From contig CANXME010002317.1 in assembly GCA_948144175.1 (NCBI GenBank), positions 372,001 through 436,000 of the forward strand: DNA of 64,000 nucleotides. The letters run 5' to 3'. The stretch comes from Closterium sp. NIES-65 (lineage: Eukaryota; Streptophyta; Zygnematophyceae; Desmidiales; Closteriaceae). A program made the translations under genes and the position numbers. Below are positions 1 through 11,500 of the stretch, one piece after another; position 1 is the first letter of the stretch, and each line of letters begins with the position of its first letter. The notes beneath the pieces are model-generated. The model was not told the origin of the DNA. It saw nothing but the letters and a program-made list of their open reading frames with translations, and searched no databases.

Positions 1-2439
1 TTCCTCGTCGTAGGTGGTGATGTTTGCTTCCAAGATGAAACGAAGTGTTTCGGAGCGAGGTGTTGGGCGTTTCTCCTACTACTGTCCGAGGTGCTCGTTT
101 TCTTTGCCGAAGATGCGGTCAGCGCTCTCTGCTTCCTGAATTGCTGCAAGGTCTCGCTCCACTTCTTCTATGTGGCTTGCTGTGGGTGTGTAGCAGGTGG
201 TGCAGATTCCGTCAGGGCCTACTTGGTGCAGATTTATCTCACGAGGGTGAGGACTTCAGCGGATCCATGGCCGTCCGTTCGGGTGCTCCCAGGACTCCTT
301 GTTCATGAACGGGAAGTCCAGCGGGACGAGGTCAACGAGTTCGTCCAATGAAGCTTGGCAGCTTGGTATGTCAAAATCCGGAACGTAGACACCATCCATC
401 GATTGTGCTCTTCTGAGGTACTTGTGCGACTTGGGAGGTGTGTCTAGGGGAGCGTAGGTGAGGATGATGTCAGATTATCATAGCTGATGCATGTTTGTAG
501 GCTATAGTGGGGTAGCACATATGGGGTACAGCTTTCTAGGGTTGTATTTGTACCCAACTCTGACTTAGTCATTTCATTCCTCTTCATTGATTCTCACATG
601 GTATCAGAGCGAAGGTCTCGGGTTCGAATCCCGGTGTATGCACTTCGGGCATCCCAGTGCGGGGGGGTGTCAGAGGTCCACTGGTGATCCCCGATCGATC
701 CTAGGGAAGGGTTACAGGCACGTTTGCCTGGGGGGTTATGGGCGCACTGACCCGCTACTGAAACAAGCCCTTTTATCCCAATGGTCTTGTGGTTGGGATT
801 CTGAGAGATGAGGTGACGCGTGTATGGGTCTATGGCAAGCATGACTCCGCAGTCTCTGAGTTGCCCTGCCGTCAGGAGGTTGAACCGGAGATTTGGGATG
901 TAGAGTACGTCGTTGAATGAGATGTGCGTGTTGCTGTCTCGTGCTTGTAGTACCACAATGCCTTGTGCGTTGGCGCGCAGTTGCTCATTATTGGCGACGG
1001 TGACATAGGTGGCAAGAGCGCGATTTACGCTAGAGATGTATCGGGTAGATCCGACCATGTGTTGTCCACAGCAGCTATCCAGGTACCAGGTGTTGTAATT
1101 ATCGTTGTTATTCCGCAGGAGCAGTGTGAGCCGTGGAGTCACCAGAGTCGCCTTGTATTGTCTGTGAAAGCCACGGTCTTCATCCTCCTTCCATCCCACA
1201 GGTACGTACTGCTGATTGTCATGGGGCGGGCTTTCCCGCACCTGTATTGGCAGATGCCAATCTTCCTCTTCTTCGTCGTACAGATAATAGTGGTCTTCCG
1301 TAAAGGGGTTGTTCCACCCTGCTTCAGGTTGAATGAGTTTGCCGTGAGATTCTTCCACTTCGTCTGGTTCAGCGGCGCGTGGACGACGCCTTGTCGCCAT
1401 GTTCGCGATCACGTTTCCGGGAGCTCCTGATTGAGGTCCTTGTGTCTGTTGTTGTTGTTGTTGTTGCTATGCAGAGGGGCAAGGAGCTTGGTGTTCATGC
1501 TGATGTTGAGTGTGACGAATATCTTGTTGGCCAAACCAGTTTGTATGGTGAGTGGAATTTGGGTGACGATAGTTGGATCGGGATTTGCATCGATTTGTTA
1601 AGTGTCTGAAGACTTTGCAGATTTTGCAATAATGGGCGCCTAGGTTATCGTCGCTCTTCACGATTGTCCGAGTAGAAGGCGAGGTGCTCTCGACGCGGCG
1701 CGGAGCTTGTCCTACTCGAGTCCATGTCCTGCTGTTCAGTCAGGAGTGCGGCGCATAGCGCGGCTTCTGAGATGGTTCCTCGTTGTCGGAGTAATGCTTT
1801 ACATGGCTTCCACTCAGGCCCGAGTCCTTGGAGGATGATGTTGACGAAAATCTCCTCCGAAGTGGTGCTTCCCTTCTTCGTGATCTAGTCACAGATATTT
1901 CGACAGCGGTTAATGTAACTGTTTGCTTTCTCCTTATGCCCCATCTTGGTCTCCATGAGTTGTTGCATGAGCCTGCTGGAGGTGACTGAGTCCTTCAGCT
2001 AATATACCCCAACAAGGTGCTTCCAAGCTTCCAGGGCTAGAGCGGCGCTCTCGTTGTAGGAGCGGATGCCGAGTTTCTCCGCAGGCGTCATGTTGCGTAG
2101 AAGTATGTTGTACGCCATGAGGGACTCGCTGTAGTATTGAGCCCAGACGTCTTTGGTGTCTTCCACCAGTTTAGGAAAGGAGCCATCAAAATAGTGGTAG
2201 ATCCGCGTTGTCTGTAGGAGGAGCTCAAGCTCCAAACTCCATTTGTAGAAGTCTTTGCCGTCAAAAGCGGCGGTAGTCTTGAACCTTGAATTGCACGAGC
2301 ACGCAGCAGGACGTTAGGATGACATGCACTCATACTGACGTGCATATGACACTTGGAGCGTGTGCCACTTGCCAGATCTAGGTTCGGCAATTTTCACGGA
2401 AGTGAGGTTACCAAGAATCCCTGAGTAGCTCTCATCCCA
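1..2439 (-). pseudogene. Decayed Copia gag/protease region, interrupted at 468-804
   Basis: Read on the minus strand from about 2,400 down, this is the front of a Copia polyprotein. A gag domain comes first (about 2,400-1,680, with stops and frameshifts; one open piece is 1,999-2,235). A CX2CX4HX4C zinc knuckle follows near 1,587-1,628, then a protease-like segment near 1,060-1,090 reading WYLDSCCGQH. The usual Asp-Ser-Gly is Asp-Ser-Cys there, so the protease is probably dead. The frame continues through FNLLTAGQL to about 810, is cut by an inserted element, and resumes at 467 (LTYAPLDTPPKSHKY) to the window edge with further stops. Joining the flanks across the insertion restores the frame, so the insertion came after this copy was coding. 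The family differs from Copia B, C, D and F. Confidence 0.75.
468..806 (+). mobile_element. Chimeric miniature LTR element (Copia-D-type 5' LTR, TRIM interior and 3' LTR)
   Basis: Bases 468-598 (131 bp) match the LTR of Copia D almost throughout. They are followed directly by the primer site TGGTATCAGAGC at 599-610 and a 69-bp interior ending in a G-rich polypurine tract. From 668 the sequence is a TRIM LTR like the one at 29,392-29,530, with no resemblance to the first LTR. The flank GATGA occurs at 463-467 and 805-809, which would be a target-site duplication if the 3' LTR ends at 804, two bases short. If the LTR ends at 806, only TGA is shared. Removing the element restores the host Copia frame, so the two mismatched LTRs sit at one insertion point. 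Confidence 0.75.
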
Positions 2440-2815
2440 TGTTACAATCCCAATTGGGACTTAGCGAAGGATCGCTCAGGGTTGATCGCAGGGAGTGTTG
2501 CAGCGGGAGTATTGAGCTCAGGTCAGAGTGAATGTAATGACTGAGATTGATAATAGCATGCATACATCAGGTTTATATAGGAAATACAAAGGAATGCGAA
2601 ACAACCTAGACTAGCCATGTACCCTAAGGGGCACATTCCCTTATTGCAGCGAAATTCAAACCGTACGGCGCGGGAATCAGTTTCAAACATGTTCCCGCTC
2701 TTTTCCTTTCAAGTGTTAACTACCTGCATCGGTCTTGGTCCGACGGTTGCTGGTGTCGCTTCGACTCTCTTGACGCCTCGACTTCGTACTCGCTAGAGTC
2801 AGCTCCGGCAGCATA
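2440..2815 (-). repeat. 5' LTR of the decayed Copia at 1-2,439
   Basis: On the minus strand the sequence ends in TTGTAACA, immediately followed by a primer-site-like TGGGATGAGAGC. A TATATAA-type TATA box lies inside (near 2,570-2,580, minus). The outer end was not fixed because no second LTR is in the window; 2,815 is a guess. Confidence 0.5.
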
Positions 2816-2820
2816 CAGGA

Positions 2821-3080
2821 ATGCCTTCTCATAAGGTTTTGTATCGTAACAAATACTACGATTCTTTGAACTTTCCTGAGGTGATCATAGGCACGATCAT
2901 TTCTCTGATCGCAACATGGTATGAAAGCGACTCAAGAATCCTTTGCTTTCCCACCCCCGAAATCTTCGGCGAGCTAAGGTGGCGCCCGGCATACACTCAC
3001 GAGTAATGATGGCCGGAGGATCTGGTGGACAGACAAAATCTGACCACTCAAACGCAATCCAACCTGGTCGCGACAAACAA
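2821..3080 (+). mobile_element. LTR end and primer site of a further retroelement remnant
   Basis: The plus strand has ...GCAACA directly followed by TGGTATGAAAGC at 2,917-2,928, the layout of an LTR end and an initiator-Met tRNA primer site. A short start-like frame begins about 3,006 (MAGGSGGQTKSDH) and stops soon after. Only the 5' edge of such an element is visible; the upstream LTR limit is unclear. Confidence 0.4.
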
Positions 3081-3500
3081 GGCGACTGTTGACGGGAATG
3101 AAGTGTCGGCCCCGCCCTCGCTTGGGCGACGCCGACGTCCTAGTCGGGTGTACGAGGGTAGCAGCCGACTGTACGTAGTGAGGGAGCTACTCGACGTGCT
3201 TCATCGAGCTGCAGGGGAGCGCTGCGGTATTGGCGTCGACGGGGAGTCTACGGCCTACTTCTGCTTGGTAGATCGACGAGGTGGACGCCGATCTGCACAG
3301 GTCAGTCGCGGAGCTGGAGGTCGACGGCTGCAGCTAACCGAGTTGGTCAACGGATGGGCCATCGACCAGGAAGGGCAGTTCGACGGGCGCAGTGGTCGAC
3401 GAAGGGTTTGTCAACCAAGGCGCTCACTGGGTGGTCGACCATGTCAACCAGGTAATCTGCTCGGCGAATTCTGCGGAGGCACGCGAACGTCGTCGAGTTC
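3080..3500. repeat. Dispersed GTCGAC-rich repeat, copy 1
   Basis: A stretch rich in GTCGAC and CGACG words. Its first part recurs at about 27,640-27,790 and its second part at about 29,040-29,270, with many substitutions. The second copy is split by about 1.2 kb holding a TRIM and AT-rich DNA. No convincing coding frame was found; its class is unknown. Confidence 0.6.
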
Positions 3501-3910
3501 GCGATAGCTAAGGCGACTTTGGGTTGGTATTCCGAAGTTGATGTGGGTCATTAGGCGCAGACCACAGCCGACAGATACACAACGTTGCAAGTCGAGCCAA
3601 TTGTGTGCGCACACCTGCGATCATGCGCACTGCTGTCTTTTACAGGTGCAACGCTGGACAGCCGCTCTACTGCAGCGTTGGCACTCCGTCGATCTGCTGT
3701 TTTTGCAGGCCGCGCTTCTGCAGTGCTGGCGTGGCTCCTCTACACAACGCTGGCAGGTGGTCAACCATGCTGTGCTGGGGGTTGACCAGGCTAGCTGCAC
3801 AGTTGGTAGATGCCTGATGTATTCATTCTTGTCATTGCAATTGCTATCGTTATGTATTCCCAACTTTGCTAATAAACTCTTGCAAAATTCCCCCGTGATT
3901 GTATAGGCAC
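3501..3910. other. Unassigned sequence
   Basis: Small frames on both strands look random. Short words such as GCAACGCTGG and CAGCGTTGGC recur between 3,640 and 3,760, but no gene or element was recognised. Confidence 0.4.
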
Positions 3911-4380
3911 TAAAGAACCAAGCAAAGCTTCGATCACTCCTAGAGTTGAATCATGCTCGCACTGTCACAAGAGAGCGTCAAAGAGGGTTGAGAGTGACCA
4001 AGCTCAGCAAGAAGAAAGGAGAGCCAGTCAGCCTCCTAAGCTGCCAATGTGCCTGCGTACAACTCAGCCTTGCAGGTAGAAAGGCAAACAGAGGATGAGC
4101 GAGTGGATCGCGAGCTGATGAGACTACTGCCAAGAGTAAAACCATAACCCTGAGAGGAGCGGCGATCACGGCAAGAATTAGCGTAGGAGGAATCATGGTA
4201 ACCGGAAAGAATGGGGGGGGTGGAGAAGAGCCACCAAGAGCGAGTGCAAGATCAGAGGTAGCGCGGAGATAGCGGAGAACGTGCTTGGCAACCGCCCAGT
4301 GCACGTTAGTGTGGCAACCAAGGCCAACAAAACGAGAGAGGACACTGAAGGGTGGTCGGATCAGTTTCTGGTCCAACAGG
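3911..4380 (-). pseudogene. Decayed Copia reverse transcriptase/RNase H fragment
   Basis: The minus strand reads HWAVAKHVLRYLRATSDLAL, the conserved block before Copia RNase H, and then breaks into other frames. Pieces of the downstream AELYAGTLAAQEA-type region are still visible in a shifted frame. There are several stops and at least two frameshifts. It is a remnant of a Copia family different from B, C, D and F. Confidence 0.65.
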
Positions 4381-4499
4381 TACTCAACGTTTCTTCATGT
4401 TTGCTAGCTCAGTTGGGCTGATGCATTATGGTGAATGTGAGACGGGTTTCGCACCGGGCTCTTCAAGATCTCGTGCTTGTGGGTTTGTGCTATTGGCAC

Positions 4500-4797
4500 T
4501 CCTGCAAGAAGGCCGTCAGACATGATGTCTTTGTATTCCTCCAACACTGTCCATACTGCTCGAGGTAGCTCTAATGCCGACTTCCTCCTCCGCCGCTGCC
4601 ATTACTAGCTTCAGGTTACCCATGTTACTCTTGTTCAACGTTCGCTTGCATTGTGCTAGCATCCTCTTTGGTATGTGTTTTTTATCCTTCCGCTTTGCAG
4701 CTCCACACATTTCTCATTGTTGTAGATCCAGGCTTTCCGGTTGCCCCAGTTAATCTCGGGGTTGAACCACTTCAAAAAATTACGTCCGAAGATATAA
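4500..4797 (-). pseudogene. Retropepsin downstream half, split from 19,206-19,462 by Copia B
   Basis: Read on the minus strand across the Copia B insertion, the frame runs from a retropepsin (19,462 down to 19,206, with VDSGVSHSL) into DYIFGRNFLKWFNPEI and NWGNRKAWIYN here, and then decays. The block after the protease resembles the Ty3/Gypsy protease-to-RT linker. The join uses one copy of the TCTGA duplication. The rest toward 4,500 has frameshifts. Confidence 0.6.
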
Positions 4798-4802
4798 TCT
4801 GA

Positions 4803-4932
4803 TGTCAAATGTCATATCTGTTACAGTTTGTTTAGGCTGTAGTGGGGAAGTTACTATGGGGTACAGCAAGTTTAGGGTTTCCTACTTGTACCCAACTCTT
4901 TCCTAGTTCAATCACTCTTGTTCATTCTGACA
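4803..4932 (+). repeat. Copia B 5' LTR
   Basis: Starts TGTCAAATG, ends CTGACA, and is followed by the primer site TGGTATCATG. Its partner is 19,077-19,205. Confidence 0.9.
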
Positions 4933-4949
4933 TGGTATCATGAGCCTAG

Positions 4950-6150
4950 GTTGCCACCTAGGACCGCTTACTACTACGGGCCCACTATTCCGCTAGAAGC
5001 GCCCTCGTGCGCCCTACCTTACGTGCGCCCTCGTGCGCCTTTCTCTCCTCGTGCGCCCTCGTGCGCCTCGCCCTTCATTCTGCCTGTGCGCCGTCTTGCA
5101 GCCCTCTTGCTGCCCTAGGCCAGTGAGCCGCCCCTGCAAGCTAGTATGGCCCTCGAGCCGCCCCTGCAGGTCCGAAAGGACCTCGAGCCGCCTCTGCAGG
5201 CCCGTCAGGCCCGAGAGCCGCCCCTACAGGCCCGTCAGGTTGGCGTGCTGCCCCTGTAGGGCCACGCCGCCCCTACAGGCCCTCGCCGCCCGCACGCAGC
5301 CTCTGCAGGCCCGTCAGGCCAGCGCGCGAGCCCGTCAGGTCGCGGTCGCGGCCCCGTCAGGTCGCAGTCGTGGCCCCGCCCTGCCGCCGACGCGGACGCG
5401 GCCCCGCCCAGCTCTGCAGCTGACGCGGCCGCGCCCTACTGCTGACGCGGCCGCGCCCAGCTGCTGACGCGTCGTCGACTCCCCTACCCGCCGCGTCGCC
5501 CTGCCCGCGGCGTCGCCCCTGCCCGCGTCGTCGCCCCCTGCCCACCGCGTCGCCCCTGCCCACGGCGTCGCCCTGCCCGCCCCGTCGCCCTGCCCGCCGC
5601 GTCGCCCTGCCCACCACGTCAAACCTGCCCGCGGCGTCGCCCCTGCCCGCCGCATCGCCCTGCCCTACCCCGCGCCTGGCCCCTGGAGCAGCCGCCCCTG
5701 GAGCAGCCGCCCCTGCAGCAGCCGCCCCTGGCCCCTGGAGCAGCCGCCACTACAGCAGCCGCCCCTGGCCCGTGGAGCACCCGCACCTGCAGCCGCCCCC
5801 GGCCCCTGGAGTGGCCGCCCCTGCAACAGCCGCCCCTGGCCACTGGAGCAGCCACCACTGCAGGAGCCGCCCCTGGCCCTTGGAGCAGCCGCCCCTGGAG
5901 CAGCCGCCCCTGGAGCAGCCGCCCCTGCAGCAGCGACCGTCTCGGAGCTTCCCGCCGCGGTCGCGGCCCCGCCCTGCTGCTGTAGCGGCCCCGCAGTCGC
6001 CTCCGTCGTGCACCTGCCCTTCCCACCACTGGTGAGCACTGCCCTGCCTGTGCTGCTACTGTTGTTACTGCTGCTGCTACTGCTACTGCTGCTCCTGCTG
6101 CTCATGCTTCTACCGCTGCTCCTGGCGTGGCCAGATGCAGCTCCAGGGCC
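4950..6150 (+). repeat. Copia B leader: GC-rich minisatellites
   Basis: Several short tandem repeat blocks lie between primer site and coding region: GTGCGCCCTC words (about 5,005-5,060), CAGGCCCGTCAGG (5,180-5,340), CCTGCCCGCCGCGTCGCC (5,480-5,670) and GGAGCAGCCGCCCCT (5,690-5,930). Then a CTGCTACTGTTGTTACTG-like run joins straight to the post-gag region. Long Pro/Ala/Arg frames here are by-products of the repeats. Confidence 0.7.
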
Positions 6151-6359
6151 GTCCGCGTATGTCCCTCACGCCCCAGCAGCTTCGTGAGTGGTACGCCAGT
6201 TGGGGTTGTCGAGGTGGCAGTAGTGGGAGTCGTCCTAGAGTGGGTAGTTTGGGAGCTTCCTGTAGTGACCCTGAGCAGTAGCAGCGTCGTCCGCACGACA
6301 CTCTTTCGCCCTAGGAGCTTCGTGAGTGGTACGCTCAGAGTAGAGGGTCGCTGAGTACT

Positions 6360-8168
6360 GCTCGCTGCGCGTACGTTATTAGCACGGGTGTCCGGACTGG
6401 TCAGCCTTGCGGGACGCGTGGTCACACAGAGTCCCGCTGCTTCGCCCGTCTGAGCGACGCTTGGCGTATAGAGTTTGGCGACGACGCTGAGCTCCCCGAC
6501 TGGGTGGAGCAGCTTAGGCAGAGGGTAGACATCTTTGCTCTTGACTATGATGTTGTTCTCACTGCAATGTATGCATTGTCTACTAGTGCCGAGGGAGCCT
6601 GTCACCTGTGTCTACCGCCAGACCCCCGTATCCAGTCTGCTGCTCCAGGTGCCGGTGAGTCTGCCGCTCCAGGTGCCGGTGAGGCTGCCGCTCTAGGTGC
6701 TAGCGCGTCTGCTGCCCCTGGTCCTGGTGAGGCTGCTGCTCTAGGTGCAGGTGTGTCTGCTGCTTCAGGTGCTTGTGAGTCTGCGCCTTCAGGTACTGCG
6801 TCTAGTAAGGCAGTCCACACCTTCACACTGGACTCAGGTGCTTCCCGCTATTTCTTTCGCGACCGCACTACCCTTGAGCAGCTCCCTAGGCCGGTTGCTA
6901 TCTCCCTGGCTGACCCCTCCGGGGGTCCGGTCCTTGCGACCTCCACCGCTGCCCTCCCTTGTCCTGCTGTCCCGTCCGGCACACTGTTCGGCCTTTACCT
7001 CCCCTCGTTCTCAACGAACTTGGTGGCGGGTTCCGCGCTCCAGGACGCGGGTGTTCACCAGTTCACCCCTGCCTATGAGCGTGTGACACACTGCACGTGT
7101 GCCCAGACGGGTCGTCACCTGGCTACCTTCACTCGGCAGCCGGGGTCGGACTTGTACACACTGACCACTGAGTCCCCTCAGGTAGCGGCGTTTGCGTCTG
7201 CGTCAGGTCAGTTGTCCGCCCCCTGCTCGTGTCGCACCCTGTTGCACTGGACGGTCCTCTGGCACCACCGCCTTGGTCACCCTTCGATGCAGCACCTTCG
7301 TGGCATGCACTCTCGCTTCCTTGTCTCTGGTCTCCCCAGGTCACTGCCTCCCCTGCCATCGTCCCCTGCCCCTCCCTGCCTTCCCTGTGTCGAGGGGCGG
7401 CAGCGTGCCACCCCTCACTCCTCTGAGTTCCCCCCGATAGAGGCTCCTCTGCAGATCCTTCACATGGACGTGTGGGGCCCAGCCCGCGTCCGTGGACAGG
7501 GCGGAGAGCGCTACTTCCTGCTGGTAGTTGACGACTACACACGTTACACCACGATCTTCCCATTGCGCACCAAGGGAGAGGTCCCTACTGTCTTGATCCC
7601 TTGGATCCGCGCTACTCGTCTCCAGCTGGAGAGGCGCTTTCGCACGAACCTTCCCGTCCTGCGACTGCACTCTGACAGAGGTGGTGAGTTTTCCTCCGGC
7701 CTCTTAAAGGCCTTCTGTCAGGGGGAGGGCATTGAGCAGACGTTCATGCTTCTGGCCTTTCCTCAGCAGAATGGGGTTGCTGAGCGCCGCATTGGCTTGG
7801 TCATGGAGGTCGCTCGTACCTCCTTGATCCATGCGGCTGCCCCCCATTTTCTGTGGCCGTTTGCGGTCCGGTACGCCGCGCATCAGCTCAACCTCTGGCC
7901 TCGTGTCTCCGTTCCGGAGACCTCGCCGATACTGCGTTGGACGGGAGCGGTTGGCGATGCGTCTGTATTCCGTGTCTTGGGATCTTGTGCCTTTGTCCGC
8001 AATACGTCCGCGTACAAGCTCTCCTCCCGCGCTGTTTCTTGTGTCTTCTTGGGCTTTGTCCCTGACGCCCCTGGCTAGCAGTTTTACCACCCCACCTCGC
8101 AGTCTTCCCCTCTCAGGACGTCAGGTTAGACGAGTCAGTCCACTTTTACCGTCTCTTCCCCTACCGCA
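6360..8168 (+). pseudogene. Copia B gag remnant, protease and integrase (part 1 of pol)
   Basis: A 524-codon open frame (6,504-8,078) holds, in order, the end of gag (VEQLRQRVDIFALDYD), the protease motif TFTLDSGASRYFF near 6,825-6,865, the pre-integrase block LWHHRLGHPSMQHL near 7,258-7,300, and the integrase core with HMDVWGPARV, HSDRGGEFSS and PQQNGVAERR as its D, D and E blocks. It stops at PDAPG where relatives read Trp (TGG to TAG). The frame is then cut at the Copia C insertion. The N-terminal gag (UBN2-like) domain is missing, apparently deleted between leader and zinc-finger-like region. Confidence 0.85.
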
Positions 8169-8524
8169 TTGTTACGAACAAGAAGTGAATGAACTATTAA
8201 AGTTGGAGTACAAGTAGGAAACCCTAACTTTGTGTACCCCCTAAAGGCTAACCCACTATAGCCTACACAATAATAACACATCTAGTGTTTAACACACCCC
8301 CATAGGCAAAGTGGGGGAGAACAAGGGGTCACAAGACCAGACAAGAAAGGCAAGCAAGCTGAGGGTGGATCACAACGTCGCCACACAATCCGAGCACAAG
8401 CAAAGGGCCACAAGGCCAGTTCACATGCAGAAGTATATATAAGTAGTACAGATAGCAAGGCTCTTCTCAGCCTAGCAGAGCAAACAGACAGAAGTATATA
8501 TAAAGATCACAGTACAGGCAAAGC

Positions 8525-11500
8525 CTACAACAAGTGAGACAAAGTGGGGACTAGTCCCAACAAAGTACAGAAGCGCTGATGATCACCAGGCTGAAGTGCC
8601 TTGGTGAAAACATCTGCGGTGTTGGCCTGAGAGGCCACGTAGCGCAGACGAAGCTGACCACGATGCTGAAGCTCACGAGCAAGGAAGTAACGGAGAGCGA
8701 TGTGCTTCGTTCTGTGCTCTAGTCTGTGCTCCAGTCTGTGCTCCTGACACAAGGCAATGGCAGCCTTGTTGTCAACGTACAGCACTGGAGGAGAACTAGG
8801 CCGCTCTCCAAGGCTGGTCAGCAAATAGGTGAGCCAGCGTAACTCCTGTGCAGCCATGGCTGTGGCATGGATCTCAGCCTCACAACAGGAGCTGAGAACC
8901 GAAGACGAACGAGTAGAGCGCCATGAAACCGAACCAGAGCCAAGGCTGAAGGTGTAACCCTGTGACGACCGCTGAGTAGCCTGGTCGTCAGCCCAAGAAG
9001 CGTCTGAGTGCCCAGTGAGAACAACTAAGCTCCCTCCTCCAAGCACGAGCCCCATGCCTGATGTACTGTACAAGTAGCGCAATACCCTCTTTGCAGCATC
9101 CCACTGCACCTTTCGGTGACGACCAGGAGCCACGTAGCGAGCCAGAAGGCCAAGAGTGTATGCTAGGTCAGGAGGAATGCAAGTCATCAGGTACATGAGG
9201 CAACCAACTAGCTCTGGGTAAGGACCACTTGACTCTACGGACTCATCCGAAGGCAGAGCTGAGAGCGAGTGACCTATAGCCAGAGGAGTGGCCTGTGCTG
9301 AGGACCAGGTGAAGCCGAAGCGCTAAAGGACCTGCTGCACCATGTGTGACTGAGTCAGGGTAATGGTGCGGCGTGCTCTGTCCGGGGTGATCTGCAAGCC
9401 AAGATAGCTGCGCAGTTCACCCAGGTCTGTGCACGTGTGACTCTTCTGCAGCTCCGACTTCACGTGGGCGAGAGACTCAGTGTTAGCTGTGGCAAAGACC
9501 AAGTCGTCGACGTACACGAGGATGTAGAACGCCGGCAGCGAAGTGTCGGTGCGTAGAAACAGCGACGGGTCAACAGTAGAAGGAGAGAACCCAAGTGCCG
9601 CAAGAGTAGTCCTCAGTGTGTCGTGCCACTCACGTGGCGCCTGGCGGAGTCCGTAGACCGGCCAGCGGAGGCTCCACTGGGTACAAGGAGGGAACGACCC
9701 AGTGAAGCCAGGAGGGCGGCGCAGCCAGATCTCCTCGTGCAGACTGCCCTGCAAGAAAGCTGTGCTGAAGTCAAGAGAGTGAAGCTCGTAGTCACGCTGA
9801 GCTGCGACGTGCAGCAGAACTCGAAGAGTGGTCATCTTTGGGTTCGGGGAGAAGGTCTGGAAGAAGTCAACTCCCTCTCGCTGACTGAAGCCTCGAGCAA
9901 CGTAGCGCGCCTTGAAGATAGGCGGAGAGCCCAGCGGCCGCTTCACCCTGAAAATCCACATGCCACTGACAATGTTCGCCCCAGGTGGGGGAACCTCGTC
10001 GACGTAGGTGCCTGTGAACTTCCAGGAAGCCATCTCTGTGTCCATGGGTGACTGCCACTGTGAGGAGTAGGGACCCTCGATCGCCTCAGCGTACGATCGA
10101 AGAGTCAGGATGTCTGGTGCATCCGAGTCTCCCTCAGGGGCAACTAGCATGGACACGAGATGGGGTGCAGCGGCTGCAAGACACTCAAGATCCTCCTGTC
10201 TGTCCTCAAGGACGTCGTGCTAAGAGCACACTCACCCCCGACAGACGGAGGGTAGTTAGACTCAGACTCAGCGACAAGACTGGCAGCGTAGTCTAGACGA
10301 CAGCGAGCAGCGAAGTCGACAAGCTCAGCAACTAGGGCAGACTCAGCAGCAGACTCGAAAGAAGGGTCAGTGACAGCAGTGGCCAGGAGACGCGTGATAG
10401 TAGGACTGGGTGCAGGAAGAGAGTGAGACGCAGGGTCAGCAAGAGCAGGAAGAGAGGACTAAGGAGGAGACGGCAGAGGGACACGCTGTGGAGCAGTGGA
10501 GGGACGTAGTGACATCCAATGTGTGCCAGGGACCAGTGGCAGACGCTCACGCGGAGGACGGTGACTGGTGGAAGTAGTACGAATAGGTGACTCAGGACTG
10601 GACACAGGCGACACAGGGCGAGACTCAGGCTGACGACGCTGTGTGAGACCGCTTGTAGGACCAGTGTAGGGAGAAGGACGAGGAAGTGGCGAGGCAGGTG
10701 GTAGCTGTGACTGCGACTGGACCGGCGGTGGACACTCTACAGAGGGAGGGGGACAAGGCGGAGGTGACTGACCAAGAACCTGCTGAAGGAGTGGAACAAA
10801 GTATGGCCGCGGCCGTGAGGTGCCCACTGCAGCAGCAGAGATAGCACCAGAACCTCCAGCAGCTCCAGCATCACCCCCAGCACCTCTAACTCCCGGGTCT
10901 GCAGCAATAGTAGTAACCCCAACGCCAGGGTCCGCAGCACCAGGAGCAGCTCCAACGCCCGAGTCCGCAGCACCAGTAGTAACCCCAACGCCAGGGTCCG
11001 CAGCACCAGCAGCAGCTCCAACGCACGGGTCCGCAGCACCAGTAGTAACCCCAACGCCAGGGTCCATAGCACCAGCAGCAGCGCCAACGCCCAAGTCTGC
11101 AGCACCAGTATTAGGGTCCGCGACACTAGGAGCGCCACTCCTGAGACTGCAGTTCCGTGCGTACCACTCACGAAGACGCTGGGGAGAGGGCAGCTCCCAC
11201 CTAGGTGAGGAAGCACGAGCACCCGCTCTAGCAGCACCTCTCCTGAGGCTGCAGTAGTGTAAGTACCACTCACGCAGCTGCAGTGAAGAGAAAGCTCCTC
11301 CAGGCGTAGCACTATCAGGCTCAGCACCCCCAGACTCAGCACAAGCAGGCTCCGTACTCCCAGGCTCAGCACCCCCAGACTCCGCACCCCCAGGCTCAGT
11401 ACCCCCAGACTCTGCACCCCCAGGCTCAGCACCCCCAGTCTCCGCAACCCCAGGCTCCGCACGCGCAGGCTTAGCACCCCAAGCAGGACGAGAGTCGACA

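Noticed and set aside
594..1412. A 272-residue minus frame as one protein
   Set aside because: Its last part reads through the inserted TRIM; only residues up to about 200 are Copia protein.
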